Assembly (NCBI GenBank): GCA_017354595.1
Contig: JAFMQQ010000188.1
Location: forward strand, 1 to 6,417
Source: Micromonosporaceae bacterium
GTDB taxonomy: Bacteria > Actinomycetota > Actinomycetes > Mycobacteriales > Micromonosporaceae
Reading direction: 5' to 3'
Length of the DNA: 6,417 nucleotides
The translations under genes and the position numbers were made by a program. Shown here one piece after another: positions 1 through 5,661 of this stretch. The notes under the pieces are model-generated. The model was not told the DNA's origin. It worked only from the letters and a program-made list of their open reading frames with translations, and did no database searches. How positions within the stretch are numbered: the first letter of the stretch is position 1; each line of letters starts with the position of its first letter.

Positions 1-680
1 CGCCCCGGACCGGCGATCGCGATCGGACCGTGCCGGTACTCCATCGCCGGGTACGCCTCGGTCCACAGCCCGGCCGCCTCCCGGCACTTCAGCGCCGCCT
101 CCTGGGCCAGGCCGACAGTCCAGCCCTGGCCGAGGAAGGTCACCTGCTCGGTGGTACCCGGATCGAGCGGCAGCGGCGCGGCCAGCGCGGCGTTCGCGTC
201 CCGGACCGCCTCGCGCAGATCCTCGCCGAGATGGGCGCGCAGCAGAGCCAGAGTGCTGGTGGCGAACCGGGTCTGCACCACCGACTGCTCGTCCGCGAAG
301 GGCAGCACGATCACCTGGCCGGTGGCGGTCGCCAGTGGTGTCGCCGGGTCGGCGAGGATGGCGGTGACCGGTGCGGTGGTGGCCCGTACGGCGCGCAGTA
401 CCTCGGTGGTGGTACCGGACCGGCTGATCGCCAGCACCCGGTCGTACCGGCGCCCGGCCGGGAACTCGGAGGCGGGAAAGGCGTCGGTCTCGCCCTGGCC
501 GGCGGCCTCGCGCAGGGCCGCGTACCCGCCGGCGACGAAGTACGAGGTGCCGCAGCCGAGCACCGCCACCCGCTGCCCCGGCCGGGGCAGCGCCCCGGCG
601 GTGGCCGGTTGTCGGGCCAGTTCCGCGGCTCGCGACCAGCACTCCGGTTGGCTGGCGAGCTCCAGTTCGACGTGCGACAC
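1..680 (-). CDS. SIS-domain sugar-phosphate isomerase/deaminase, AgaS/GlmS-like (3' end outside window)
   Basis: This is a cytoplasmic sugar isomerase (SIS) protein that probably isomerises or deaminates an amino-sugar or ketose phosphate. The 226 visible residues hold two SIS modules. The first has the glycine-rich strand-turn VLGCGTSY (40-47) and the phosphate-binding SRSGTTTE (86-93). The second has LAQEAALKCREAA (191-203) and EYRHGP (214-219), the hallmark of GlmS isomerase-like and AgaS-like enzymes. No glutaminase domain precedes it, so it is not full GlmS. The start is GTG at 680, with GAGG five bases upstream (686-689) and no other in-frame start close by. The C-terminus runs off the left edge; such proteins are usually near 300 aa, so roughly a quarter is missing. 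It is divergent from a DeoR-type regulator, an arrangement like AgaR/AgaS, and is probably controlled by it. The family call is firm; the substrate is unknown. Confidence 0.92.
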   Translation of the reverse strand, partial: MSHVELELASQPECWSRAAELARQPATAGALPRPGQRVAVLGCGTSYFVAGGYAALREAAGQGETDAFPASEFPAGRRYDRVLAISRSGTTTEVLRAVRATTAPVTAILADPATPLATATGQVIVLPFADEQSVVQTRFATSTLALLRAHLGEDLREAVRDANAALAAPLPLDPGTTEQVTFLGQGWTVGLAQEAALKCREAAGLWTEAYPAMEYRHGPIAIAGPG

Positions 681-695
681 GGGTACCTCGGGGAC

Positions 696-711
696 TCGTG
701 CGCCTGCACGA
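696..711. repeat. Inverted repeat in the SIS gene leader
   Basis: TCGTGC (696-701) and GCACGA (706-711) form a perfect 6-bp inverted repeat around GCCT. It lies 16 to 31 bases upstream of the GTG start of the SIS gene, so it is probably in its 5' leader or core promoter. It could be an operator half of the same regulatory region or a short RNA hairpin. It shares the GTGCA/TGCAC words seen near the other repeats in this gap. Function is inferred only. Confidence 0.35.
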
Positions 712-732
712 AGCGGCGCGTAAAAGGGGATC

Positions 733-835
733 TTCGCGCGCTATTGTGCAGCCTGAGGTGCCCGTACCGCCAGCGGGGACTGATTTCGCGCAAGACTGTC
801 GACGATCTGCCGGTGTTTCGCGCATCATTTGTGCA
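733..835. promoter_or_regulatory. Cluster of TTCGCGC repeats, candidate DeoR-family operators
   Basis: The divergent gap carries TTCGCGC three times on the plus strand, at 733-739, 785-791 and 817-823. The first and third copies are followed by TTGTGCA (744-750 and 829-835) after spacers of 4 and 5 bases, giving two near-identical composite sites. The middle copy lacks the TTGTGCA half. Start-to-start distances are 52, 32 and 84 bases, near 5, 3 and 8 helical turns, so the sites would face the same side of the DNA. DeoR/GlpR-family repressors often bind repeated TTTCG-like half-sites, and this region controls both the regulator and the SIS gene. The repeats are seen; operator function is inferred. 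I could not pick out convincing -35/-10 boxes for either gene. Confidence 0.6.
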
Positions 836-871
836 CGCACTTGGCAGGGACTTAGCAGGGAGTGGACGAGG

Positions 872-1657
872 GTGGACCGGTACGCGCGCTGGAATGCGCT
901 CCTCGAACTGCTCACCAACAACGGCCGGGTCAGCGTCGAGGACGCGGCCGAGAAGCTCGGTGTCTCCCAGGCGACCATCCGGCGCGACTTCGACCAGCTC
1001 GGACAGCAGCAGATGATCACCCGTACCCGCGGCGGCGCGGTCGCCAACGGGGTCTCGTACGACCTGCCGCTGCGGTACAAGACCGCGAAGCACTCGGCGG
1101 AGAAGCAGCGCATCGGGGCGGCGGCGGCGGCACTGGTCGAGCCGGGCACCGTGGTCGCCATCAATGGCGGTACCACCACCACCGAGGTGGCCCGGGCGCT
1201 GGCGGTACGGCCGGACCTGCGGGGTACCCCGGATGGTGCGCAGCTCACGGTGGTGACCAACGCGCTGAACATCGCCAACGAGTTGCTGGTCCGGTCCCGG
1301 ATGAAGATCGTGGTGACCGGCGGGGTGGTCCGCCCGCAGTCCTTTGAACTGGTCGGCCCGCTGGCCGGTGGGATCCTGCGCGAGGTCAGCCTGGATGTCG
1401 CGCTGCTCGGGGTGGACGCGATCGATGTGGTACTCGGCGCCGCGGCACACCACGAGGGCGAGGCGGCGATGAACAACCAGATGGTGGCCCGGGCGCGGCG
1501 GGTGGTCATCATCGCGGACAGTTCGAAGCTGGGCGGCCAGGCATTCGCCCGGATCTGCCCGATCGAGCGGGTGGACACACTGGTCACCGATGGCCACGCG
1601 AGCGACGAGCAGGCAGCCGCCTTCGAGGCGGCCGGCGTCACCGTGATCCGGGTGTAG
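872..1657 (+). CDS. DeoR/GlpR-family transcriptional regulator of sugar metabolism
   Basis: This 261-aa regulator has the usual length and order of the DeoR family. The N-terminal winged helix-turn-helix is VSVEDAAEKLGVSQATIRRDF (about 20-40), ending in the family's RRDF recognition helix, followed by the wing RTRGGAV (51-57). The C-terminal ribose-5-phosphate-isomerase-like sensor has NGGTTTTE (98-105), VVTNALNIA (127-135), LLGVDAID (178-185), HEGEAAMN (194-201) and DSSKLG (216-221), which together bind a phosphorylated sugar. GTG 872 is chosen over a longer ATG-698 reading because AGGGAG (857-862) sits nine bases upstream and the homologous sequence begins at DRYARW; the extra 58 codons are low-complexity and would cover the operator region. 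It is divergent from the SIS gene and probably represses both promoters until a sugar phosphate binds. It most resembles AgaR/GlpR-type members; the inducer is unknown. Confidence 0.93.
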   Translation: MDRYARWNALLELLTNNGRVSVEDAAEKLGVSQATIRRDFDQLGQQQMITRTRGGAVANGVSYDLPLRYKTAKHSAEKQRIGAAAAALVEPGTVVAINGGTTTTEVARALAVRPDLRGTPDGAQLTVVTNALNIANELLVRSRMKIVVTGGVVRPQSFELVGPLAGGILREVSLDVALLGVDAIDVVLGAAAHHEGEAAMNNQMVARARRVVIIADSSKLGGQAFARICPIERVDTLVTDGHASDEQAAAFEAAGVTVIRV

Positions 1658-1704
1658 CGGCGTCTGGCGCAGCAAATCGAGGTATGTGCACACGCGCTAG
1701 CCGA

Positions 1705-1735
1705 GTGTCAGAGGGGGCGGTTAGGCTCCGCCACT
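1705..1735 (+). promoter_or_regulatory. RecA-NDp/PafBC-type promoter of the DUF3263 gene, leaderless
   Basis: GTGTCAGAG (1705-1713), exactly eight bases, then TAGGCT (1722-1727) fit the RecA-independent DNA-damage promoter TTGTCRGTG-N8-TAnnnT in the TGTCRG core, the spacing and the -10 box. The mismatches are at outer positions 1 and 8. The -10 box ends eight bases before ATG 1736, so transcription should start at or next to the ATG. No Shine-Dalgarno is placed for that ATG (GAGGGGG at 1711-1717 is too far), which agrees with a leaderless mRNA. Dependence on PafBC is inferred from the motif. Confidence 0.6.
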
Positions 1736-2050
1736 ATGGACACCGTGCACGATGTGACGGACCTGGATTCCACTGCGGTCCGTCCGCCGGTCCTCCCCCC
1801 GCCACCGCCGCCGGTCATCGAGGATGGGCTCACCGAGCGGGAACGGCAGGTCCTAGCCTTCGAGCGGCAGTGGTGGCGCCGGCCGGGCGCGAAGGAACAG
1901 GCGATCCGGGACCTGTTCGAGGTACCGTCCATTCGCTACTACCAGATGCTCAACGCCTTACTGGACAAGCCCGCCGCGCTGGCGTACGACCCGGTGCTGG
2001 TCAACCGCCTGCTCCGGTTGCGCGCCGCCCGCATCCGCCCGGCAGCTTGA
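1736..2050 (+). CDS. DUF3263 family protein, small helical protein of unknown function
   Basis: This 104-aa cytoplasmic protein contains the actinobacterial DUF3263 domain from about residue 32 to 98. The recognisable core is GLTERERQVLAFERQWW (31-47), GAKEQAIRDLF (51-61) and SIRYYQMLNALLDKPAAL (65-82), followed by DPVLVNRLLRLRAAR. The helices around 54-80, with a turn and RYYQMLN, look like a sigma-factor or HTH-type DNA-binding arrangement, but no target is known. The first 30 residues are acidic and then proline-rich (six prolines in a row at 21-26), so probably disordered. ATG 1736 is supported by a -10 box at leaderless distance and by the absence of an SD. A LytR C-terminal-domain gene often follows DUF3263 genes; none is present here. 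In M. tuberculosis the DUF3263 gene Rv0430 (from memory) lies close to the Cdc48-like gene, as here. Family call firm, role unknown. Confidence 0.9.
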   Translation: MDTVHDVTDLDSTAVRPPVLPPPPPPVIEDGLTERERQVLAFERQWWRRPGAKEQAIRDLFEVPSIRYYQMLNALLDKPAALAYDPVLVNRLLRLRAARIRPAA

Positions 2051-2064
2051 CCCGCGTTAGCAGA

Positions 2065-2096
2065 CTGTCGGACGGTGATGGACGACGCATCGACAG
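2065..2096. repeat. Weak inverted repeat downstream of the DUF3263 gene
   Basis: CTGTCG (2065-2070) pairs with CGACAG (2091-2096) across a 20-base loop, 14 bases after the DUF3263 stop. It could act as a weak terminator, or the TGTCG words could be regulator half-sites. There is no following T-run, so the terminator reading is tentative. Confidence 0.25.
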
Positions 2097-2118
2097 ATGA
2101 TGATTGAGCCCGGGGAGA

Positions 2119-2148
2119 TTGTCAGGGGTCCTCGCTAACCTCTGGCGC
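2119..2148 (+). promoter_or_regulatory. RecA-NDp/PafBC-type promoter ending at a leaderless ATG
   Basis: TTGTCAGGG (2119-2127), exactly eight bases, then TAACCT (2136-2141) match TTGTCRGTG-N8-TAnnnT at every position except the eighth, which is weakly conserved. The -10 box ends seven bases before ATG 2149, the expected position of the transcription start, and there is no SD for that ATG. The layout is the same as that of the promoter upstream of the DUF3263 gene. It should drive the 30-codon ORF at 2149 and the larger ORF behind it. Confidence 0.65.
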
Positions 2149-2241
2149 ATGGAGATGGTGCAGGACGCCTTATCCGCCAGGTGGAGCACACCCCAAGCGG
2201 CGGGGCGCCGTCGAGCCGGTACCCGAGGCGGGCGAGCGTGA
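2149..2241 (+). CDS. Possible leaderless small ORF, 30 aa
   Basis: ATG 2149 lies where the upstream promoter predicts the mRNA 5' end, so it is the codon a leaderless transcript would use. It reads 30 residues, MEMVQDALSAR followed by an arginine- and glycine-rich tail, and stops with TGA at 2239-2241. It overlaps the start of the 303-codon ORF in a different frame. It could be a leader peptide that couples translation, or the original N-terminus of the downstream protein if one base has been lost or gained between 2149 and 2241. Neither reading matches a known family. The evidence is positional only. Confidence 0.35.
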   Translation: MEMVQDALSARWSTPQAAGRRRAGTRGGRA

Positions 2242-3092
2242 CCGGCAAGAGCCGAGGCGGTCGCTTCGCCCGGCGACTGGCGGACATGGCTATCCACCCG
2301 GCTCAGCGCGGGTACCGTCCCCCGCCAGCGAACCAGTGCTTCACGGGCACGTACACGATCTGGCCGATGGGGACGCAAAACGACGTCCACGCTGTAGCGG
2401 TCCGATACGCTGTGTACCAAGGACTCTACGTCGATTTCTCGCTGAACCAGATTTGTGTCGTGGATGGAATCAGCCGAGCGGTAGCCCGCATCGATTGTTG
2501 CCACAGCACCATCCATCGCCACCAGTTCAATCAAGAGGGAACGGACCTGCTTCGTGGCGAGGTCATCTGCGAGATCCCTGCTGAGGGCGGCGTTAAGGTA
2601 GTCCATAACCATTACCAACCCTGCCTCGACATCATGGATGATGAGTGGGAAGACAACTTTCGGAGGTGGGCGATGGCTGAGCACAACCCGGAGAGGACGG
2701 CTGCGTTCGACTTCGCCAGCCGCCTCGCCGATCGCGAGTTCCGTGACGTGCTGCGCCAGCTCGGTGCCAGTGAGAGCCAGGATGTGGTCGTCGCACTCGA
2801 TGAGACGCCCGTCACCGAGGTGTTCGATCGGGTCTTCACCCGCACGCGGCCGCCGGCAGTCATTGCCATACGCCGTGCCGTGGCGCGGCTCGGCTTCGTC
2901 TTCATGGTCGTCTCCCCAGGCATCCGCTCGGAGGACGAGAGTGGCCATCGGGACGTGTCCGCGGTCGGCGCCACGACAAGCATTGGCATGCTACACGATG
3001 CGCTTGCCGCGGACGGCGATGAGAGCTTCGACGTCGGCCCGCGCTGGAACTACACGATTCAGCCATTCCGTCCGCATGCGACGACCGCTTGA
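2181..3092 (+). CDS. Hypothetical protein with DUF7718-like N-terminal region; possible two-protein ORF
   Basis: The 303-codon ORF has two parts. Residues 54-164 resemble the DUF7718 type of small protein of unknown function: an alternating beta region (AVRYAVYQGLYVDFSLNQICVV), then the motif RIDCCHSTIHRHQF (about 102-115), and a C-terminal DDEWEDNFRRW. Residues 165-303 (from MAEHNPERTAAF) match nothing I recognise; they are acidic with a central VIAIRRAVARLGFVFMVVSP stretch. There is no signal peptide, and no transmembrane segment is clear. Start choice is poor: GTG 2181 is the longest reading but has no SD, ATG 2286 (residue 36) would drop an arginine-rich leader, and the best ribosome site in the ORF is internal, before codon 165. 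About 30% of codons 54-164 end in A or T, unlike the flanking genes, which suggests a different origin. The ORF is convergent with the Cdc48-like gene. The DUF7718 assignment is from motif memory and moderately sure. Confidence 0.65.
   Translation: MEHTPSGGAPSSRYPRRASVTGKSRGGRFARRLADMAIHPAQRGYRPPPANQCFTGTYTIWPMGTQNDVHAVAVRYAVYQGLYVDFSLNQICVVDGISRAVARIDCCHSTIHRHQFNQEGTDLLRGEVICEIPAEGGVKVVHNHYQPCLDIMDDEWEDNFRRWAMAEHNPERTAAFDFASRLADREFRDVLRQLGASESQDVVVALDETPVTEVFDRVFTRTRPPAVIAIRRAVARLGFVFMVVSPGIRSEDESGHRDVSAVGATTSIGMLHDALAADGDESFDVGPRWNYTIQPFRPHATTA
2662..2675 (+). promoter_or_regulatory. Strong internal ribosome binding site with in-frame ATG
   Basis: GGAGGTG (2662-2668) is a near-perfect Shine-Dalgarno and stands four bases before ATG 2673, which is codon 165 of the surrounding ORF. 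It falls exactly at the boundary between the DUF7718-like region and the unrelated C-terminal part. Initiation here would yield a separate 139-aa protein ending at 3092. It is the strongest SD/start pair in the whole segment, stronger than anything before GTG 2181 or ATG 2286. Confidence 0.55.
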
Positions 3093-3144
3093 CACTGCGG
3101 GACCGAAGACACTGAGGACCCTGCGAGACCGGACCGCCGAGCAC

Positions 3145-3167
3145 CTGCCCAAGCTCTCCAGGGGCAG
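3145..3167. terminator. Small hairpin in the convergent gap
   Basis: CTGCCC (3145-3150) pairs with GGGCAG (3162-3167) around an 11-base loop, immediately next to the larger hairpin. It lies downstream of the plus-strand ORF ending at 3092 and could assist termination. No T-run follows it. Confidence 0.35.
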
Positions 3168-3203
3168 AAGAATCGGTACAGGCACACCTGTACAGAATTC
3201 TTC
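3167..3203. terminator. Long hairpin between convergent genes, likely bidirectional terminator
   Basis: GTACAGG (3176-3182) and CCTGTAC (3187-3193) form a perfect 7-bp stem with loop CACA. After a small internal bulge (CG against AGA), GAAGAAT (3167-3173) pairs with ATTCTTC (3197-3203), adding seven more pairs. The outer A/T-rich arms give each strand a T-rich segment after its inner stem, as expected for a terminator serving both the plus-strand ORF ending at 3092 and the minus-strand ATPase ending at 3217. A protein-binding site is the alternative, because GTACAGG/CCTGTAC is also a good dyad. Confidence 0.65.
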
Positions 3204-3216
3204 GCAGTACGGCCGC

Positions 3217-5520
3217 TCAGCCCACCGCGTGCTTCTCGGCGTAGGTGGCCAGCCAGTTGACCTGGAGCGGGTCCAGCGATGGGCGGACCCGTTGCCGCGC
3301 CAGCGCCACGTGCGCTGCCGTCACCGTCGCCGCGTCCAATGACTCGCGCATCGCCGCCAGCGCCGACTCCCGTACCAGCGCCGCACAGTCCGCCGCCGAG
3401 AAACCGTCCAAAGTAGACGCGAGGCCGGCCAGGTCGACATCGGGTGCCAGCGGCACCGTACGCGAGGCGGCGCGCAGGATCTCCGCTCGCGCCGCTGCGT
3501 CCGGCGGCGGTACGTAGACCAGCCGCTCCAACCGGCCGGGGCGCAGTAGGGCGGCGTCCACCAGGTCCGGCCGGTTCGTGGCACCGATCACCACCACGTT
3601 GCGCAGCGACTCCACACCGTCCAGTTCGGTCAGCAGCGAGGCGACCACCCGGTCGGTGGTACCGCCGTCGGTCGCCTGGCCGCGTACCGGCGCCAGCGCG
3701 TCCACCTCGTCCAGGAAGACCAGTGTCGGCGCCGCCTGGCGCGCCCTACGGAACAGCTCGCGCACCGCGCGTTCGCTCTCGCCGACCCACTTGGAGAGCA
3801 ACTCGGCGCCCTTGACCGAGAGCACGTTCGCCTTGCCGGTACCGGCGATCGCCTTGACCAGGTAGGTCTTGCCGCACCCGGGTGGTCCGTAGAGCAGCAC
3901 ACCGCGCGGCGGTTGTACCCCGAGCCGGGCGAAGGTGTCGGGATAGGTCAGCGGCCACAGCACCGACTCGGTGAGCACCTGTTTGACATCGGCCAGGTCG
4001 CCGACGTCGTCCAGGGTCACCTTGGCAAGCTCCACAGTGGACTCGGACATGGTAGTCGGGCGTACCACATCGAGCGCGGCGGCGAAGTCGGCCGCGGTGA
4101 CCACCGGCGCCGGCGCGCCCTTCTGCCGCAGGGCGGCCCGTACCCCGGCCTCGCGAACCAGCGCCGAAAGGTCGGCGGCGACGAACCCGGGGGTACGGCC
4201 GGCCACCTCCTCCAGGCGCACGTCGCCGGCGAGCGGCATCCGGCGGGTCAGCACGCCCAGCTGCTCGCGGCGCATCGCGACATCGGGGAGTGGTACCGCC
4301 AACTCGTGGTCGAGCAGCCCCGGGGAGCGCAGCGACGGGTCGACCGCCTCCGGCCGGCTGGTGGTGCAGACCACCGCGGTCCCCTTCGCCAGTGCGCCGG
4401 CGATGACCTGACGGAACACTGTGGACAGTGGCGTGGGGGCGTCGCGCGGGGCGAGCGCCTCGACGTCGGCGATGATGACCACGGCCGGTGGCTGCCCGGC
4501 CGCGCCGGCGAAGGAGCCGCGCAGCCGGTCGGCGGCGTCATTGGCGGTAAGCGCCGCGATCTCCGGCGCCCAGATCGCCACCACCGACGCCTTTACCACC
4601 GCGGCGACGGCCCGCACCAGCGCCGACTTGCCGGAGCCGGCCGGCCCGGTGAGCAGCGTGCCGAGGGTGACCGTGGTACCCAGCTTGCCCAGCACCTCAT
4701 GGTGGTGGAAGCCGAGGTCCAGCAGTTCGGTCAGCTCCTGCGCCTGGGCCTTCAGGCCGGGCAGGTCGTCGATGCTGGGCGCCGGCTCGGCGGGGGCGGC
4801 CTGACCGCCGTCCGACCCGGCGGGCGTGGCGGCCGCGGTCGCGACCGGGCCGGCCGGCGCCCGTACCCCCAACGGGGTTTCGGTGGAGTGGGTGACCTGA
4901 CCGTCGCGCCAGCCCACGACGGTGTCCATGGTGACCAGCGCGCCCTGCGCCGGATCGGCCGCGGTGACGGTGAGCAGCGCACTGGTCCAGCCGTACCCGA
5001 CCGTGTTGGCGAGGCTGCGCCGGGCAGCCTCCATCAGCGGCTGGGCTTCGGCCGTGGACCTCTTGCTCGGGGCGGCTCCGCCAGCGTCGCCACCCGTGGG
5101 CAGCACGTCCTGTGGTAGCAGCGAGACGTTGTCCTCGACGGTGACCATCTTGCCCAGCAGCGCCAGGCGCAGCATCTCCGGACTGACCAGCGCGATGATG
5201 TGCGCCGGCCCGTCCAGGGTGACCCGGTGCGCCGGCCGCACCGGCGCCGGCGCGACGGTGACCTGCCCGCCGTCGCGGATGCCGAGGTTGCCCAGCAACA
5301 GATCGTCGGCGTAGAGCAGCGCCCGGCTGGCGCCGCTCTGCGCGTAGGCGGCGATACCGGCGGTCAGCCGCCGGCCGGTGAGGCTGACCGGGTCGCCCGG
5401 GCGCAGCCCGAGGGCGTCGAGTACACCGGGGTGCAGCCGGACGATACCGCGCCGCGCGTCCAGAGCCGCCGGGCGCAGGCTCGCGGTCAGGGTCAGGGAG
5501 TTGGTCGGCGGCTGGGTCAC
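3217..5520 (-). CDS. cpa: Cdc48-like AAA+ ATPase (Cpa-type), tandem D1-D2 unfoldase
   Basis: This 767-aa cytoplasmic unfoldase has the Cdc48/p97 plan: a double-psi-barrel N-domain (about 5-92), a second N-subdomain (about 96-140), a variable linker (141-250), D1 (about 252-490) and D2 (about 500-750). D2 is complete: Walker A GPPGCGKT (545-552), pore loop KWVG (577-580), Walker B VFLDEVD (601-607), sensor-1 Asn649, and Arg663/Arg666 in PGRLER. D1 keeps Walker A GPAGSGKS (292-299) but has IADVEAL at Walker B, Ser388 at sensor 1, and SPGLLDHE without arginine fingers. The actinobacterial form, Cpa, is reported to interact with the mycobacterial 20S proteasome; the C-terminus here, EKHAVG, is not a canonical HbYX tail. 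GTG 5520 is chosen because the N-domain begins there and TACGCT lies six bases upstream, suggesting leaderless expression. Family certain, proteasome role by homology. Confidence 0.95.
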   Translation of the reverse strand: MTQPPTNSLTLTASLRPAALDARRGIVRLHPGVLDALGLRPGDPVSLTGRRLTAGIAAYAQSGASRALLYADDLLLGNLGIRDGGQVTVAPAPVRPAHRVTLDGPAHIIALVSPEMLRLALLGKMVTVEDNVSLLPQDVLPTGGDAGGAAPSKRSTAEAQPLMEAARRSLANTVGYGWTSALLTVTAADPAQGALVTMDTVVGWRDGQVTHSTETPLGVRAPAGPVATAAATPAGSDGGQAAPAEPAPSIDDLPGLKAQAQELTELLDLGFHHHEVLGKLGTTVTLGTLLTGPAGSGKSALVRAVAAVVKASVVAIWAPEIAALTANDAADRLRGSFAGAAGQPPAVVIIADVEALAPRDAPTPLSTVFRQVIAGALAKGTAVVCTTSRPEAVDPSLRSPGLLDHELAVPLPDVAMRREQLGVLTRRMPLAGDVRLEEVAGRTPGFVAADLSALVREAGVRAALRQKGAPAPVVTAADFAAALDVVRPTTMSESTVELAKVTLDDVGDLADVKQVLTESVLWPLTYPDTFARLGVQPPRGVLLYGPPGCGKTYLVKAIAGTGKANVLSVKGAELLSKWVGESERAVRELFRRARQAAPTLVFLDEVDALAPVRGQATDGGTTDRVVASLLTELDGVESLRNVVVIGATNRPDLVDAALLRPGRLERLVYVPPPDAAARAEILRAASRTVPLAPDVDLAGLASTLDGFSAADCAALVRESALAAMRESLDAATVTAAHVALARQRVRPSLDPLQVNWLATYAEKHAVG

Positions 5521-5526
5521 CAGCCG

Positions 5527-5532
5527 AGCGTA
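5527..5532 (-). promoter_or_regulatory. -10 box of the Cdc48-like ATPase gene, leaderless
   Basis: On the minus strand TACGCT fits the TAnnnT -10 box and ends six bases before GTG 5520, so transcription would begin at the start codon. There is no SD upstream of the GTG. I see no -35 match at 16-18 bases and no TGTCRG element at the RecA-NDp spacing, so this looks like an ordinary -10-driven promoter. Confidence 0.5.
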
Positions 5533-5575
5533 GTGCGTGCGGTCGAGCCACGGAGGCGCTCCGCTGGCCTGGCGA

Positions 5576-5586
5576 TCCACTGTGGA
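5576..5586. repeat. 11-bp palindrome in the divergent promoter region
   Basis: TCCAC-T-GTGGA (5576-5586) is a perfect dyad midway between the divergent ATPase and hydrolase starts. The same dyad with A at the centre occurs at 4031-4041 inside the ATPase gene. It might be an operator for either promoter. It is short, so chance is a real possibility. Confidence 0.25.
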
Positions 5587-5655
5587 CCGCCGGGTCAACC
5601 TGAGGAGAGGCTGAGAAGCGGGGTGGCCGCCGGCCGGATTGCCAGCTGCGCCACG

Positions 5656-5661
5656 TACCGT
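5656..5661 (+). promoter_or_regulatory. -10 box of the alpha/beta hydrolase gene, leaderless
   Basis: TACCGT (5656-5661) fits TAnnnT and ends six bases before ATG 5668, the spacing for a leaderless mRNA. No SD is present. Exactly eight bases upstream of it is TTGCCAGCT (5639-5647), which matches the RecA-NDp element TTGTCRGTG at six of nine positions but not in the TGTC core, so damage control is doubtful. Confidence 0.45.

Noticed and set aside
797..803. TGTCGA word as a further PafBC-type element
   Set aside because: No TAnnnT box follows at eight bases and the core TGTCRG is not met.
698..871. 58-codon N-terminal extension of the DeoR regulator from ATG 698
   Set aside because: It has no conserved content, covers the operator repeats, and GTG 872 has a good SD and matches the family's usual start.
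311..1693. 460-codon minus-strand reading frame
   Set aside because: It is antisense to the clear DeoR regulator and out of frame with the SIS gene; its composition (R, P, H, G) is typical of a high-GC shadow.
2001..2948. Long minus-strand reading frame (315 codons) opposite the DUF3263 end and the 303-codon ORF
   Set aside because: It runs across the end of the well-supported DUF3263 gene, shows no recognisable domain, and the plus strand here has a coherent family-like motif (CCHSTIHRHQF) and a strong internal SD.
4031..4041. TCCACAGTGGA palindrome inside the ATPase gene as an operator
   Set aside because: It lies deep within coding sequence, so codon content explains it adequately; only the intergenic copy is listed.
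3913..5118. 401-codon plus-strand reading frame
   Set aside because: It lies entirely antisense to the Cdc48-like ATPase and is rich in G, R, Q and H with no domain, as expected for a shadow.
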